DNA from: Gnetum montanum
Lineage: Eukaryota; Streptophyta; Gnetopsida; Gnetales; Gnetaceae
Assembly (NCBI GenBank): GCA_015680685.1
Contig: MNCI01010141.1
Coordinates: forward strand, 511,791-575,790
Direction of reading: 5' to 3'
DNA length: 64,000 nt
In this document: positions 20,953 through 32,431 of the stretch, piece by piece
Numbering within the stretch: position 1 is the first letter of the stretch
Layout of the letters: every line of letters starts with the position of its first letter
Position numbers and translations under genes: made by a program
The notes under the pieces: generated by a model
Databases searched by the model: none
The model's input: only the letters and a program-made list of their open reading frames with translations
Told to the model about the DNA's origin: nothing

Positions 20953-21830
20953 TGATGAATTGTAATTCATCGGGTTGTGATATCGGACCCATGATATCGG
21001 GTACACGATATCGTATCCAGTAGTGATATCAGATATGCGATATCGTGGTTCCTGTGTGAGCCTATAAATACACATGAAGGCACATGAGAATGGAGTCTTT
21101 TAGTCAGTTTTTAGAGTCAAGTTTAGTATAGGATCTTTTTGTCATTTCTCTCTCAACCCTCTCTCCCAGTGCATGCCAGCAGTGTGATGATTGTAATTGT
21201 ATGACATCCTTTATTCGAGTGTGATGTACTTTGACATGCACATGACAGGAAATAAAGATCGAGATTGCTTCATCATTGCAGCATTCACTTAGCTTAATTA
21301 TTTAATTGTTATTGTTATTTATTGCTTTCGTAGTTAATATCTCTTCACCCTAAACTCCTTAAATGCGGAATGAGTACGACTTAATTTCAAGCATTTAAGT
21401 GTGATTACTTAGTAACCTAGTAGCGTACCTAGGATTTGTGCTTGGTAATCCCAGTGGTAGTCATGCACGAGGTTCAAGATGTGTACAGATGATTAAGGAA
21501 CGTATGCTCATCACACTTAGGCTAGTTTAGACTCTCTCCCCCTATCTCCTCTTAGTATAGCTCTCTCTCTCCCTTTTCCTCCTAGCTTAGCTACAATTAT
21601 TTTCCATTGCCTTCAGGAGTAGCATTAGTTTAGGAACATATCATACACCTCACTCTGGACTAAACCATACGTGACAAAGCAAATACTAGTCCAGGTGAGA
21701 AGACAATGAACTACGATCAATGAGTAACTATCTAGATACCACAACTAGCCCGTCTGCGGAGTTCGACCGGATCATGTGTGCAACACTCGTATTCGTATGG
21801 TTGAGTGTAGGGGTACCTCGCCACTCATCA
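20953..21830 (+). repeat. 3' LTR of element 1
   Basis: Same ends and layout as the 5' LTR. It carries a 29-bp block ('gttaatatctcttcaccct...') near 21333 that the 5' LTR lacks, which accounts for the whole length difference. Differences elsewhere are mostly transitions at CpG/TpG sites. Confidence 0.95.
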
Positions 21831-22293
21831 CTAATATGTTTGCATTTCTTGGCATATCATTGTGTTAGTCTAGTTGATAAATTGTCTTATTTCACTAAGA
21901 TTCTAGGCTTCTTCCAACTTGATCTAGTTCATATTTATATGTTTTGGAAAAAGTAGGAGGGAACAAAGTTAGGAATTTTTATTTTGTTCTGTCATAAGCT
22001 AGGCTATCGTTGTAATATCAATCTTCCATTTTTTTCATACATGGTTCTATGTTATTAATGTCTGTGAGATATGACCTCAAAAACTTTTCACAATATTCGT
22101 CTGCCTGGTCTTGTTTGTTTCCTATGAATTCTTTTATAAGAGTGTTCATGAATTTTTTACTAGGCTCTCTAGTATTTGGTTTTTGATGTTTGGTTGAATC
22201 TGGGTCTACCAATCCTTGAGGTTTCCAATGAGATTTAAAGACAGTTTTGAATGGTGTGTTTAGCGTTTTTTTTTTCAAGGACTCGTCGGTCAA
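21831..22293 (-). pseudogene. Pararetroviral coat-protein-like region, N-terminal side
   Basis: A minus-strand open piece at 22293-22018 ('TPFKTVFKSHWKPQG', 'NTLIKEFIGNKQDQADEYCE', 'FLRSYLTDINNIEPC') lies upstream of the knuckle and basic region found across element 1 at 13346-12787. Its place suggests the coat-protein body. Sequence similarity alone is not decisive. From 22018 down to the insertion point at 21831 the frame is broken by stops. Confidence 0.45.
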
Positions 22294-22416
22294 TGTCTCC
22301 CATAATTCTATGAATTACTTTCATCCTATTTTCAGCACTTCACCATGCATACAATACTTTGGATCTTTCTCGCTCGTTAGTCTAGATGAAACTTCTGGAA
22401 AGTCGTTTGGGTAGTG

Positions 22417-23480
22417 CTACGACTTCTTCTTGGCCATGGGAATGTTCACTTCCTTGATGGTTGTGTTCCATGACAACCTGGCATTCTTCTCTGTTTGAAT
22501 TATCTTTTGAGCGTTTCCTTTATCCTTATATGTAGGTTTTGGCTTCGACTTATTAGTACTAGTATGAGTAGTCCTAGGAGTGGAATCTAAACTAGTGCCA
22601 TAATATGGGATGACATGTTTAGTGCGTGATTCTTGTGGAGTAGGTTGTTTAGGTACCCATTTTTGTATGACTATTATTTTCTTAAGCTCAGCTTGATTTT
22701 TCCTTGCATTAGTAAGGCAAGTTCTACTTGAATATAGAGTACTGTTAAAGTGTCTATTTGCCCAATTCTGAAGTTCAATTATGTCAGCAGGAGGCTCTAT
22801 AGAAACTTTTTGGTACAAGATGTGCACTTTTTCTTTTCCTTGTTTTGTGCTTTCTATCTAAGTTTCCTTTTTCGGATTATGTTCTCTCTGACTCGTCTCT
22901 TGAGCTAGCGGTTTCTATGTTTGTGCTGATATTTAGTAAAGTGTCACATTTGACACAATGGTAACTGTTTTGATGTTTTATTGTTGTAGGGTGAGGGCAC
23001 AAACTATCTATTTTTGCCATGCTAGGAAGGTTTGATGGAAGTTCTTTTGAAGTAGATGGCCTCTCAGTAGGTAGATCTGAATTCTTAAAAATATCATCTA
23101 CATCTACATCGACTCCTTTTTCTTTCAGGATTTCCTTCAGCTATTCTTCTATTTCAAAGCTTGTCCTAGCATATTGTGATCTCTTAAAAGGTATTAAGGC
23201 TTGTTTGTGATTTTTGAACAATATATATTTTTTTGAAGTGTGTTCCTGTGGTTCTACAGCAAATGGATCATTTTCCGTACAGATGGGTGTTTTGAGTTTT
23301 ACATTATACAATCTTTTTCCTAACCTTGTAGTCTTTGGGGATTCTATGAATTTGTAAAATTCTTCTACAGAGTTATCTAACTGAGGATAAGATGTATGGA
23401 TCAGTAAGTCCTCTGTGTTAATTACTGTTTCATACTCAATATTGGTTGAGCCTACTGAAACAGCTTATTTACCAAAAGGT
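22417..23480 (-). pseudogene. Pararetroviral polyprotein region between movement and coat protein
   Basis: Minus-strand frames read on from the movement protein: 'GSTNIEYETVINTEDLLIH', 'KYILFKNHKQALIPFKRSQY' (about 23225-23165), then a Cys/His cluster 'LCPHPTTIKHQNSYHCVKC' at about 22995-22939 (C-x2-H ... H-C-x2-C). A basic, Thr/Ser/Pro-rich open piece follows at 22827-22417 ('PPADIIELQNWANRH', 'TNKSKPKPTYKDKG'). Several stops occur. Caulimovirids with a joined movement-coat ORF carry a linker of this kind. The zinc-ligand-like cluster is seen directly, but its role is not known. Confidence 0.5.
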
Positions 23481-23481
23481 A

Positions 23482-23870
23482 TCAAAATTTGATACTAACG
23501 GAGCTAAAGAGATTGAAACATAATCTAGTTCCTATTGTAGGATAAATACTCCCATAGTTCATATTCACCGAAATGTAGACCGTCAGCATCAGGGCTTTAA
23601 ACAAATTTCTATCTTGTTGGAGAGATGGAGTGAAATTTGAGAGGGTTACAATGAGGGCGTTTGTTTCTAACCTTCCTTTTGCCTGAATAATCACATCTTT
23701 AAGGGTTTGTCTACAAGGGCGATCCAGTATAGGTTTTCTTAACCTATAATTAAAGTGGGGATGGATATGTATATCTAACTGTCACGTGAATGTAGTTATA
23801 TGCTTTTTGGATCTATTTCTCCACGCGTTGAAATTTGTCAGAGAGGAAATGCTCGCTTCTGTCTTTAGTT
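23482..23870 (-). pseudogene. Endogenous pararetrovirus movement protein (30K superfamily)
   Basis: Minus strand. The segment opens with sequence homologous to 5430-5516 ('IHIHPHFN' region), then 'RKPILDRPCRQTLKD' and 'VIIQAKGRLETNALIVTLSN'. A long conserved block ('SLQQDRNLFKAL', 'MNYGSIYPTIGTRLCFNL') is typical of caulimovirid movement proteins. The family forms tubules or pores at plasmodesmata for cell-to-cell passage. The N-terminal part is missing: homology fades near 23870, about 130 bp before the host exon. The core is open for about 70 codons but the ORF as a whole is not intact. Confidence 0.75.
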
Positions 23871-23998
23871 GTGGATGCAATCATTTATGTTTACATCCTT
23901 AATTAAATAACTTTTAAAGTTCTATGTAGATATAATGAAAAAAACGTGTCAACGGTAACTTTTATCACAATATGGTGATTTGAATTTCTATGTTCCAG

Positions 23999-24251
23999 GT
24001 CTCTTGATTTGTATGCAGAGAGGATTTTAAAGAAGGATTTTGATCCTGGTTCCTTTTTAAAGCATTTTGTTAAGGACTTGGGCATTGCACTAAAAGAGTG
24101 CCAGCAGACGGGCCTTTCCCTTCCAGGATTAGCACTAGCTCGGCAGTTTTATGTTTCTTTGCAAGCCCATAGAGAAGGCCCTCTTGAAATAGAAGCATTA
24201 ATCGTTGCTCTCGAACGATTGAATAATCTACAGATTCCGAAAACAGAATAG
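23999..24251 (+). CDS. 3' terminal exon, 3-hydroxyisobutyrate dehydrogenase-like
   Basis: The exon follows a consensus acceptor ('ttctatgttccag', AG at 23997-23998) and ends in TAG at 24249-24251. After the split first codon (only its last base, 23999, lies in this exon) it codes for 83 residues. These include 'LYAERILKKDFDPGSFLKHF', 'VKDLGIALKECQ', 'GLSLPGLALARQFYVSL' and 'EIEALIVALERLNN'. This is the all-helical C-terminal domain of the beta-hydroxyacid dehydrogenase family, in the plant HIBADH-like form (valine breakdown or related small hydroxyacids, usually mitochondrial). The KDLG block contributes to cofactor and substrate binding in the family. The Rossmann domain, the DxxxSGG motif and the catalytic Lys lie in exons not found in this window. 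The minus pararetrovirus ends about 130 bp upstream, inside the intron. It could be an orphan exon, but the open frame and acceptor argue for a real gene. Confidence 0.78.
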
Positions 24252-26230
24252 CTATGAAGGTCATAATTAGATGGACTGTTTTAGGCATGTAAAATGCAAA
24301 AGAAAAAATAAAAAAAAAAAGAGAAAAAGAAGAAGAAGAAGAAGAAAAGACGAAATTTGGAGAAAAAGCATAGGAAATTATTATATTCACATGTTGATTC
24401 GGTGAGATGGAATCTTACCTGTGATATAAACGGTTTCATTATGTAATTTTATGAGCAGCCAATTTTTTGGTCATTAAAAATATAATAATTTCTCTGTTAT
24501 CATGCAGCGCAACATTTTCACTACATATTTGAACATGCAAACATTCATGTTCTTTAGCTAACGAGATTACCAGCATGCATGCGTAACCTATTTTAGTCAT
24601 TTATGATGTTAATTGCAATCCTACGAATTGTCATCAGTTAAAATTGTACTGTTTTTAAGGGAACAAAAGAAATTATGGGAAGTTCACTACTTTTAGATAG
24701 AGGACGTTGGTGTTTTTCTGTGGCCTGTATAGTATGATTCAAATTCCGAACGTGGTACCAGTCTTTGCATTTCTTGTTATGACAGCGATTTTTAAAGGCT
24801 GGAATACTAAACTTTTTCTTCATTTTTAATGTAAATTTGATTTACTTAATATATTCATGCATATTTATCAAGATACCCTAAAAAGTAAAATATTTTCTAT
24901 TTAGAATCTGGTATTTGACTTCTTCACTGTTACAAACATGTATTCAATTATCGTTATTGCATATGTAATAAAAAATCACTTACTACCCTTGTGACTGTTG
25001 TCTCACAGATCTAGATACAACAATCCTTTGGTTTTATTCAGAAACATATTTCCATCTAAAATTTCTTTTGCTTTCACAAATGGATATATCCTTTTAGAAT
25101 TTCGGTAAATAACCTTTGCTTTTACTCACAAAGATTTTCATTTGGAAACTTTGCTGGACATTCAGTTACATTGATGGTTTTATCTTTGTGTGATTGTACA
25201 GAACCATTGGGGGTTCCAATAAATGGGTTGGGAATTTAAGATCTATATCAATTTTATTATTATTTCTTTTTGAGTTGTGTGCTCTTTGAAATTGCTGAAT
25301 GACTTTTGATGGATGATTTTTTTGGTTATCGATCCACCTTAAACTTAATGATATTTGATTGATGAATTATTTGAGAAATTAATGTACGATAAAATCTTAA
25401 AGTAGTTAGAGATTTTTAATTTTCAAATAAAATTCTTAGTTATTGGCTACTACTAAAAAATTAAAAATTTATATCTAGGTCAAGAAGATCAAGAAGTTAT
25501 TGGATGGAAGAAAGTGGGTTAAGTCAAGTAGATAAAGAGCTATTCAATTATAGAAAGTGGGTCTAATCCTTTAATTTATGCTTTTTTTTTATCGATAATT
25601 TGTTGAAGCAAGGATGATAGTTGATGGTTTTGTAGGAATGCTTGTGTTAATGGTATCAAACCTTCTTGCATTACCATGCAATTTGCCCATATTGGAATTA
25701 GGGTTAGAAAAGTTACAAATTAGCATTTTATTATGCCAAAAATCTTTACAAGATCTTGTATTGGCTTGGACATGGATTGGTGGAATTAGCACATGTGAGT
25801 TTACAAATTTATAAGGAAAGAAACTAAAGGACTTTTGATAGGATAGAAATCAATCTATATAAAGTATAGTGGCTTGTAGTAAAAAATGGGAAGGAAAGTA
25901 ATATATGATATGGAACTAGACCACGAGTTTATGAGTTCTACATGTTTATATTTTTTTGTCTCTAAGGATAGGATTAGATTGGTATCTTGACATGATCATT
26001 TTATGATAGTATGATCTCCAGAATAATTTTCCTACCTTACCTTACAAATGTTGCTATTAAAGAGATAGAAGGGAAATAGATAGATTATGACAAATGCTGC
26101 TCTAAAAGAGATATCGAGGGATAGATAGAGTATGATATTTAGGTTGATTAGAAGTACCTAAACAGGAAAAAAAAAATGTGGTAACAAGGAAAGAGAATTA
26201 GAAATTAGTTGATTTTTTTCTATCCTATCT
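24252..26230. other. 3' UTR and intergenic DNA
   Basis: The first 110 bp are a plausible 3' UTR with an AATAAA-like site at 24307 inside a poly(A)/GAAGAAGAA low-complexity run (24299-24345). The rest, to the target duplication of element 2, is AT-rich with no gene or repeat that I recognise. Confidence 0.45.
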
Positions 26231-26235
26231 ATAGA

Positions 26236-27122
26236 TGATGAGCGAGGAGGTACCCTTATGCCCAACCATATGAATCACAAGTGTTTATGCACAATTTGGT
26301 CGAATTTTGTGACTGAGATTAATTGTGTATCTAAATTGTTATGCTTTGATCGTAGTTTGTTATCTTCCCACTTAGACTAGTGGTAGCTTTGTCATATATG
26401 GTTTAGTCCAAAGTGAGGTATATGATTGATGTTGCCTAATCCTATGTTGCTCTTAATGACAATAAAGGGATAAATTAATTAAGCTAATGAACAATGGAAT
26501 GTAAAGTCTAAACTAGTCTATGTGCGATGAGTATCCATTCCCAATCATCCACACACACTTTGGACTTCGTATAACTACTGTGGGGAGTGCCAAGTGTATG
26601 TCAATGGGCTTACCAAACGATACACTGTTGGGTTACTAAGTAATTACAATTAAATGCTCGTGATTAGTCATACTCATTTTGCTTAATGATAGGAATTGTA
26701 AATAGTAGTAAAGTGAAACATTAATTAAGGAAAATAATAAATAATTAAGCAATTAAATTAATAATTAAGCAATTAAATTAATAATAAATCTAAGTGAACG
26801 TTGCAATGATGGAGGTAATCTCGATGTTTATTTTCGATCATGTAACATGTCCAAGTACGTCACATTCGAATAAGGATGTTGTACAATCACAAAAATCACA
26901 TTGTAGGTATGTACTGGGAATAACAGAACTTGAAATCATAAAGCTATAAAAAATTATCTAAAAACTAACAAAACTATGTCTCAACTGTGCATCTAAGTGT
27001 TGTATTTATAGGCTAGCATAGAAGAGACGATATTTGATATTCGACAACATTTCTTGGGACTTGATATCATGTATATGATATCAGAGCCTCGATATCAAGG
27101 TTGATATAATCATGATTCATCA
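26236..27122 (-). repeat. 3' LTR of element 2
   Basis: Reverse-complement starts 'tgatgaatcatgattatatc' and ends 'ctcatca'. The U3 start carries GATATC words ('ttgatatcgagg', 'ctgatatcatatacatgata'). The adjoining polypurine tract (minus) is 'caatcgtaggggta'. Confidence 0.93.
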
Positions 27123-28703
27123 TACCCCTACGATTGAATGAAAATTTGTTCTTGAGTTAAACAAAATGAGGAACAGGTTCTTTACAAAAATTGTTGGGAA
27201 GGTATGGAATTATTAACCGACTTAAATAAACAAACAAATTGACTTTTACATGCTGTAGTGGTGTTTTACAAAAATCTGGACATAATATTACAAAACACAA
27301 AATCGGGGAAGCTCATGTAGTTCCCAGAGGTGGTGGCTTCTTCATTGGTCACATCGGTTGAGGAGTGCTTGCAACTTCTCTTCTTCCATCCTTGGGTTAT
27401 GTATCGTCTAGGTTGTTGAACCGATGTTTGCTAGCACTAGTACATCCCAAGGGTATGGTAGTTGTGGAAACATTTTGTTGGCCTTCATGTACCAGACTGC
27501 AAATTTCCGTCATTTCTCTTCAAAGGTCCTAGCCTTTTCTTTCAACTCATGATGATCTATTAATCGCTTGGCTAGGTTTGAAGCAGCATCCTTTTGTTCA
27601 TGGTAGCAAGCTTTGACCATCTCAAGTTCTGAGTTTGCTACGTGGAGTTTCTACAAAGCGACTTTCCTGTTCGCAAACTCTTTCTCGTATAATGCATAGG
27701 TAGTTGTTATTTGTTTCTCCAGCTTGCTTTTAGGCCGACCTGCTGTTAACATGGCAAGGTTGGCATATCTGAGGTTAGCCAACACCATGTATTTTTTCAA
27801 ATCTTCGATTTGCAGGTCTTTATTCTTTACTTCTGCCTAGTGGACTAAGGCATAACTGTCCAAGATGGGTTTCCAGTCAGGATTTTGCATTGACATGGAT
27901 CCAATGTGGGCTTTGGCCATATTGATTTCCTTTTCGTTGATTTTCTTATACATGCCTACTTGGTCCCAGAAGTGTTCTTTCAACTTCTCGTGCTTCTTGA
28001 CCTCATTCTGCCACACACTTATTTGGATTGTAGACTTTTGTCAAATGGTGTAGACCTTCTCCATCGAGAGGGTTTTGTTTTCTTTAACCAATCTATTGAT
28101 ATCTTGGTTGACCCTCATTAGTTCTCTCAATTGATGGACACTATCTTCCATAACATTCTTTTGTTTTTCTATAGTGGTCAACCTTGAATTTTTGGTAGCA
28201 AGCTGTTTATTCTCTTCTTGGGCAACAATCAATGCCTTTTTGTAGGCATGGGATTGTGCATTAGCAGTAGAGGCATTCCAAACCGCTTTCTCCTTTTCTT
28301 GCTCTGTAGCTTTGTTCTCTTTGATCAACTTATTTAGCTGCTGTGTTCTGAATAGGTCCAGCTAGTCAGATGCAACAAACTGGGTAGGGTTCCATCTTTC
28401 AGCTCTTAGGGCAACTAGCTCTTGTTGTAAACGCTGCACTTTTGCTTCTGCATGTTTCACCTTGACCTCAGTCATGACTAGCTTTCCTTTAGTAGTAATG
28501 AGGTATGATTGTGCTGCAGTGACATCATTGGGGATGTCGAATAGAGTGATTATTACTTGTTCTATCTGTAGTAATTGATCTAACACATCCTCATGATTTG
28601 TAGGATTCATCAAAGTCCTAGCAAGCATTTGTGCATCTCTGGTCCTAGTTAAATCCATTGGGGGCACAATAGGCATATTGAATGATTCCTTGATGTGATC
28701 CAT
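27123..28703 (-). pseudogene. Element 2 coiled-coil region of the second ORF
   Basis: The minus-strand open pieces at 28703-28362 ('LLQIEQVIITLFDIPNDVTA', 'KVKHAEAKVQRLQQELVALR') and 28328-28041 ('TEQEKEKAVWNASTANAQSH', 'LIVAQEENKQLATKN') are the counterparts of element 1 18906-19241. The remaining 27123-28040 continues the helix region with stops, in a single copy. Confidence 0.65.
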
Positions 28704-30014
28704 TATTACTTTTGCTATGCCTGCTACGTCCTAATGTTGCATGACCACTACTGTGGCATCCTCTCCTGTTTCAAGCATCACTTGAAATGATGTAGCATTA
28801 CTAGAGATTTGTCTTGACCACTGGGATTCTTCTCCTGATTGCAATGAAATCTATTCACTTATTGGTTCTGCCGAAACAGTGGGCTGCACGGCATCATTGA
28901 TAACTTTAAAGAGGCTTGACTCTTCTCTGCTTTCCTAGCTGAGTGTTTCAGCAATTTTTTGCAAGTGGCTCATTGCAGGCTTTTAGTTTTGTGGTGGTGG
29001 TGATGGAACTTGTGTTTTGTGACGCTATTCAAGCTCCTTTTTTGCTTTCCTTTCTAGTTCTGCTTCCTTCTTTGGTTTTGGTTTCTCACCAAGGTCTTTC
29101 CTTGGTGTTGTTGATTTAAGCAATTTAGCAAAGGAAGCATTTTGAGCCTTCCTAGGGATGTCATTTGTGTGCCCTAGGATTCTAGCGTGCTTGCATAGCT
29201 TCTGCATTAGGCAAGGGAATGGAATTGTGGGCTTTCTTGCCTTATTTTCTTTAAACCGCCTTTGAATTTTTGTGGGCTTCCCTACATTAGGAAACGGTTG
29301 GCCATGTATTTGCTCATTAGTATGGCACTTCCCCTAGTTACATACGTGGAGATTCTATTGAGCCCTTTGGTGGAAAAGAGGTGGTATGTCCCAATCTTGA
29401 AATACGTCTTTTCTTCTAAAGTCAATTCATTATATGTTTTATCATCCTTGCCGTATGCCCACCTCAACCACAGCTTTCTAGTGTCAGGGTTAGATCTTGT
29501 GGACAAATGGGCTAACTGAGCCCCCTCATTTGAGAGATTAAGAGCTTTAGCAATTGCTTTGAGTGAGAATGACACATTGACTCTGCAAATGTTGACGGTG
29601 GTACCTTTGCCTTTGTTGTGCTAAAATTGGTATGTTTCGTCAAGATACCACTTGCCATTGTTTGAAAGAATAAGCCACAAGGGTGATGCCTAAAGTTGCA
29701 TCCAAACTGATTTAGGAGCAAATGCCATGAATAGGCCGAAGTTCATCTCCACGATGACCGTGGTCAACATGGATTTTTCTTAAATGGTTTCATTGCATTC
29801 CATAAACAATGTGAGGCATTGTCCCTGCATGGAAGCTTGGGATTCCATGGCCTCAAACCAATTGCCCAATAACAGAAGCCTCTTGATGGATGTTAAAGGA
29901 TTGGGCTTCTTGCTCCTCGTGCTCTACTTGCCCACCTTACTGGCCTTTGCCACCCATTGGGGATTTGGCTACTCCTTGCAAAGGTCCTGCTTGAGCTCCT
30001 CTTTTTGGAGCCAT
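28704..30014 (-). pseudogene. Element 2 second ORF, Transposase_32-like domain
   Basis: The ATG (minus, 30014-30012) lies in 'gattgcagATGGCTCC', the same context as in element 1, and is followed by MAPKRGAQ. The domain is recognisable at 29575-29025: 'AHLSTRSNPDTRKLWLRWAY', 'LTLEEKTYFKIGTYHLFS', 'LNRISTYVTRGSAILMS', 'KLCKHARILGHTND'. Several stops and shifts break it. It pairs with the coiled-coil region downstream. Confidence 0.7.
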
Positions 30015-30370
30015 CTGCAATCAATCAAGGATCAGATGTTACTAAGGTGTTGTTATTTATCGTTAATAGGTTTATACCTTAGTCATGACCTTAGTTCTTT
30101 AGTTCATATGATTGCAGAGTTAGAAAAATTTTTAGAAAAAATGTCCAAAAAGTGTTTATTTTATTTATGATCCTTTGCGATTAGTTCCTTTTGCCTTATG
30201 TTTGGCATATTATGTAGGTTATGGTCCCTTGGACAAAAAGATTAAAGTTTCTAGCATTAACACAACTGATTTTTCATTATAACATTTAAAGTTTTTAACA
30301 CTCTTACCCTTATAATATCTTTTGGGCAATAGCAAATTTTGACAAATCGGCATGAGTTTCCCACACAAGC

Positions 30371-30413
30371 ACCCACCTCCCCCACCTCCCCCACCTCCCC
30401 CACCTCCCCACCA
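30371..30413 (-). repeat. (CCCCCACCT)n minisatellite, G-rich on minus strand
   Basis: Four to five 9-bp units 'cccccacct'. On the element's sense (minus) strand it gives five or more runs of 3-5 G separated by AGGT-type spacers, so it can form a G-quadruplex in theory. It lies at the conserved second G-tract before the second ORF. Confidence 0.85.
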
Positions 30414-30420
30414 CAACTAA

Positions 30421-32040
30421 CTTGAATACTCTGGGTTCAAATAGGTTCAAACAACACAGGAATTGGAGTGGTAGAGAGAAAAAAGTCGCAAGTAGAAGTT
30501 GGTTGCGCAGAGCTTTGAGTCACAATAGAAAATTTGAAAAACTCCCCTAGGTGCAAATGAAGAGAATGTATTTTTGGGCATTGTGGAGGTCATATTTATA
30601 GGTTTATTCGACCAGACATCAGGTACCCGATATTAGGTATTCAACATCAAGGCTAACTCGATATTGGGGTCTATGAAATTGCATTGAATGAGGGTGCTGA
30701 GCATGGAAAATGAAGCTCTAGGATTGGTTGGAAGGTTTTAGGTTAGGTTCATAGTTCTAGCGTAAGTAGGGAATCATTTGGAGGTATCGAAAGTGGTATA
30801 AGATGACGTTGTCAATGTTAAAAGCTTCAAGAGATGCAAAAAAGGGGATGCCAAATTGATTGTATGGAATGGATTAATTACATGATAAGGGAAAGCATGA
30901 AATTTATCAATGAGGTGCTTGGAAGGTAAGGAATGATGTGGTTGTGTCAAACAATTACAAGTTACAACAGTTACACAAGTGGATCCTTCCCAAAATAGGC
31001 TCCAACCCATAATGCCCTTGTGTAAACACATCAAAAAATGTTCGTAGGCACTGAAGGGGTTGAATGCAATGCATACATGTGAAAAAAAACACATATGCTA
31101 AAACCACCAAGTTGAGGAAATAACCCTATGTTACATAAAATCTCCAGTTAGGATCATACGAACAACAAGATGAGATGGACTATAGAAAGGATTGCAGAAA
31201 TTGGGACATGAGGTGTCTTCCCAAAGGCATAATGAATCCTAGTGTGTTATTAATGGTTAAATAACCATTAGCCCTTCTTTTCAAGAGTAAAACCAAGTTC
31301 AAACCACATTTTAGTGACATTGCATCATTTCATCACTTTAGCTGACAACCATAAGACTACCATAGTTGCAAGGAGTAGCATCACTTGGCGTTTTTTCCAA
31401 GGGAGGAGTTTATAGATGGCACTTTGTTTTTTTGTTCTTTTTTTTTTTTAAATTTTTTTGGGATGGAAATCTGAGAAACCACCAACCTTCAAGTATCAGT
31501 ACATGTATTTCCAGTGGAACCCCTAGAAATTTATTCAATGCCTTATTATTATACTCTTACTCCCATTCTTCACTAGATCTACAAGGATATCATTACAACC
31601 TTAGCAACACGATAGAACATATAGAAGTGCCCAAAGAGAATTTACAAATCCCCTTGATGTCACACCCTTTATGTTCCCCCTTGGTTCTACACTTTTCAGT
31701 CTAGGCACAATGATTATGAATTTATTTTGGGTTTTGGGAATGGAAAAAGTATATCATTGTAACCATGGTAAGAACCTCTTATTAATGGAATGGGTGAATG
31801 GATGACATGGCTCACTATCTAAATAATCAATCCCTCATAATTTGTCAACATAGAGAAAACTTCACCTCAATGGGCTACATGATCATTTTATTCACAAGCG
31901 AGATTACATAACAAAGAAAATGAAGACAACAATTGGAAAAAGTTGAAAAGAATAGGAAAAAGTGCATCAAGAAATAAGAAAATGATAAAAAACTATAAAA
32001 CAAAAAATATGAAAAATGCTTATTAATCCTAAGAATTAGA
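30421..32040. other. Non-coding interior of element 2
   Basis: No open frame belongs to a recognised family. Blocks such as 'gacatgaggtgtctt' and 'actaccatagttgcaagga' recur in element 3 (about 44820-45000), so the spacer is conserved within the family despite lacking coding capacity. Confidence 0.5.
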
Positions 32041-32431
32041 ATGGGGGATTTCCCCCATGACTAAACAATTGATTGTGGCAAGAATTAATAAGTGGATAGG
32101 TAGGATCCATGCATGTATAAAACATTGGTAACCTTTCATTTTCAAGCCACTAGGTGTCTCTTGGTTTAGTGGCAGCTATGTAGATAAATTGTTGTTCACA
32201 CACTTGATTGTTGAATGTCTAGTGCGTTAGGGTAAAAGGTGTGTTAACATTGTGAGTGTGTGGCCCACGATTGGACCCTTGATCATGATATTGTATGCAT
32301 GGATTCGTTTATCTCCCCACATTGTTAAATTCATTGCTTGGGTTTAGGATTGGAGTAACAATGGATGGTGGCCCTTATGTAAGATTAGAGGATGGTGGTG
32401 GTGAAAAGGGAGATGTTGCACCAGATTAGCA

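Larger units (their letters stand above)
13355..21830 (+). mobile_element. LTR retrotransposon, element 1 (non-autonomous, tRNA-Asp primed)
   Basis: Two LTRs (849 and 878 bp) share TGATGA...TCATCA ends and flank a 6.7-kb interior. That interior has a tRNA-Asp primer site, gag, a Transposase_32-like second ORF, a coiled-coil region and a polypurine tract. No RT, RNase H or integrase motifs were found. The flanking 5-mers, ctata (13350-13354) and ctaat (21831-21835), match at only 3 of 5 positions. Insertion into the pararetrovirus is also supported by minus-strand viral sequence on both sides. LTR differences are mostly C/T and G/A at CpG-type sites, as expected of methylated DNA decay. The family resembles Athila-type elements in primer and layout, but is smaller and lacks pol. 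Confidence 0.9.

Noticed and set aside
24299-24345. Poly(A)-rich run after the host exon as evidence of a processed retrocopy
   Set aside because: It is an A-rich/GAA microsatellite, and the exon has an intact acceptor with a frame break upstream, which a retrocopy would not have.
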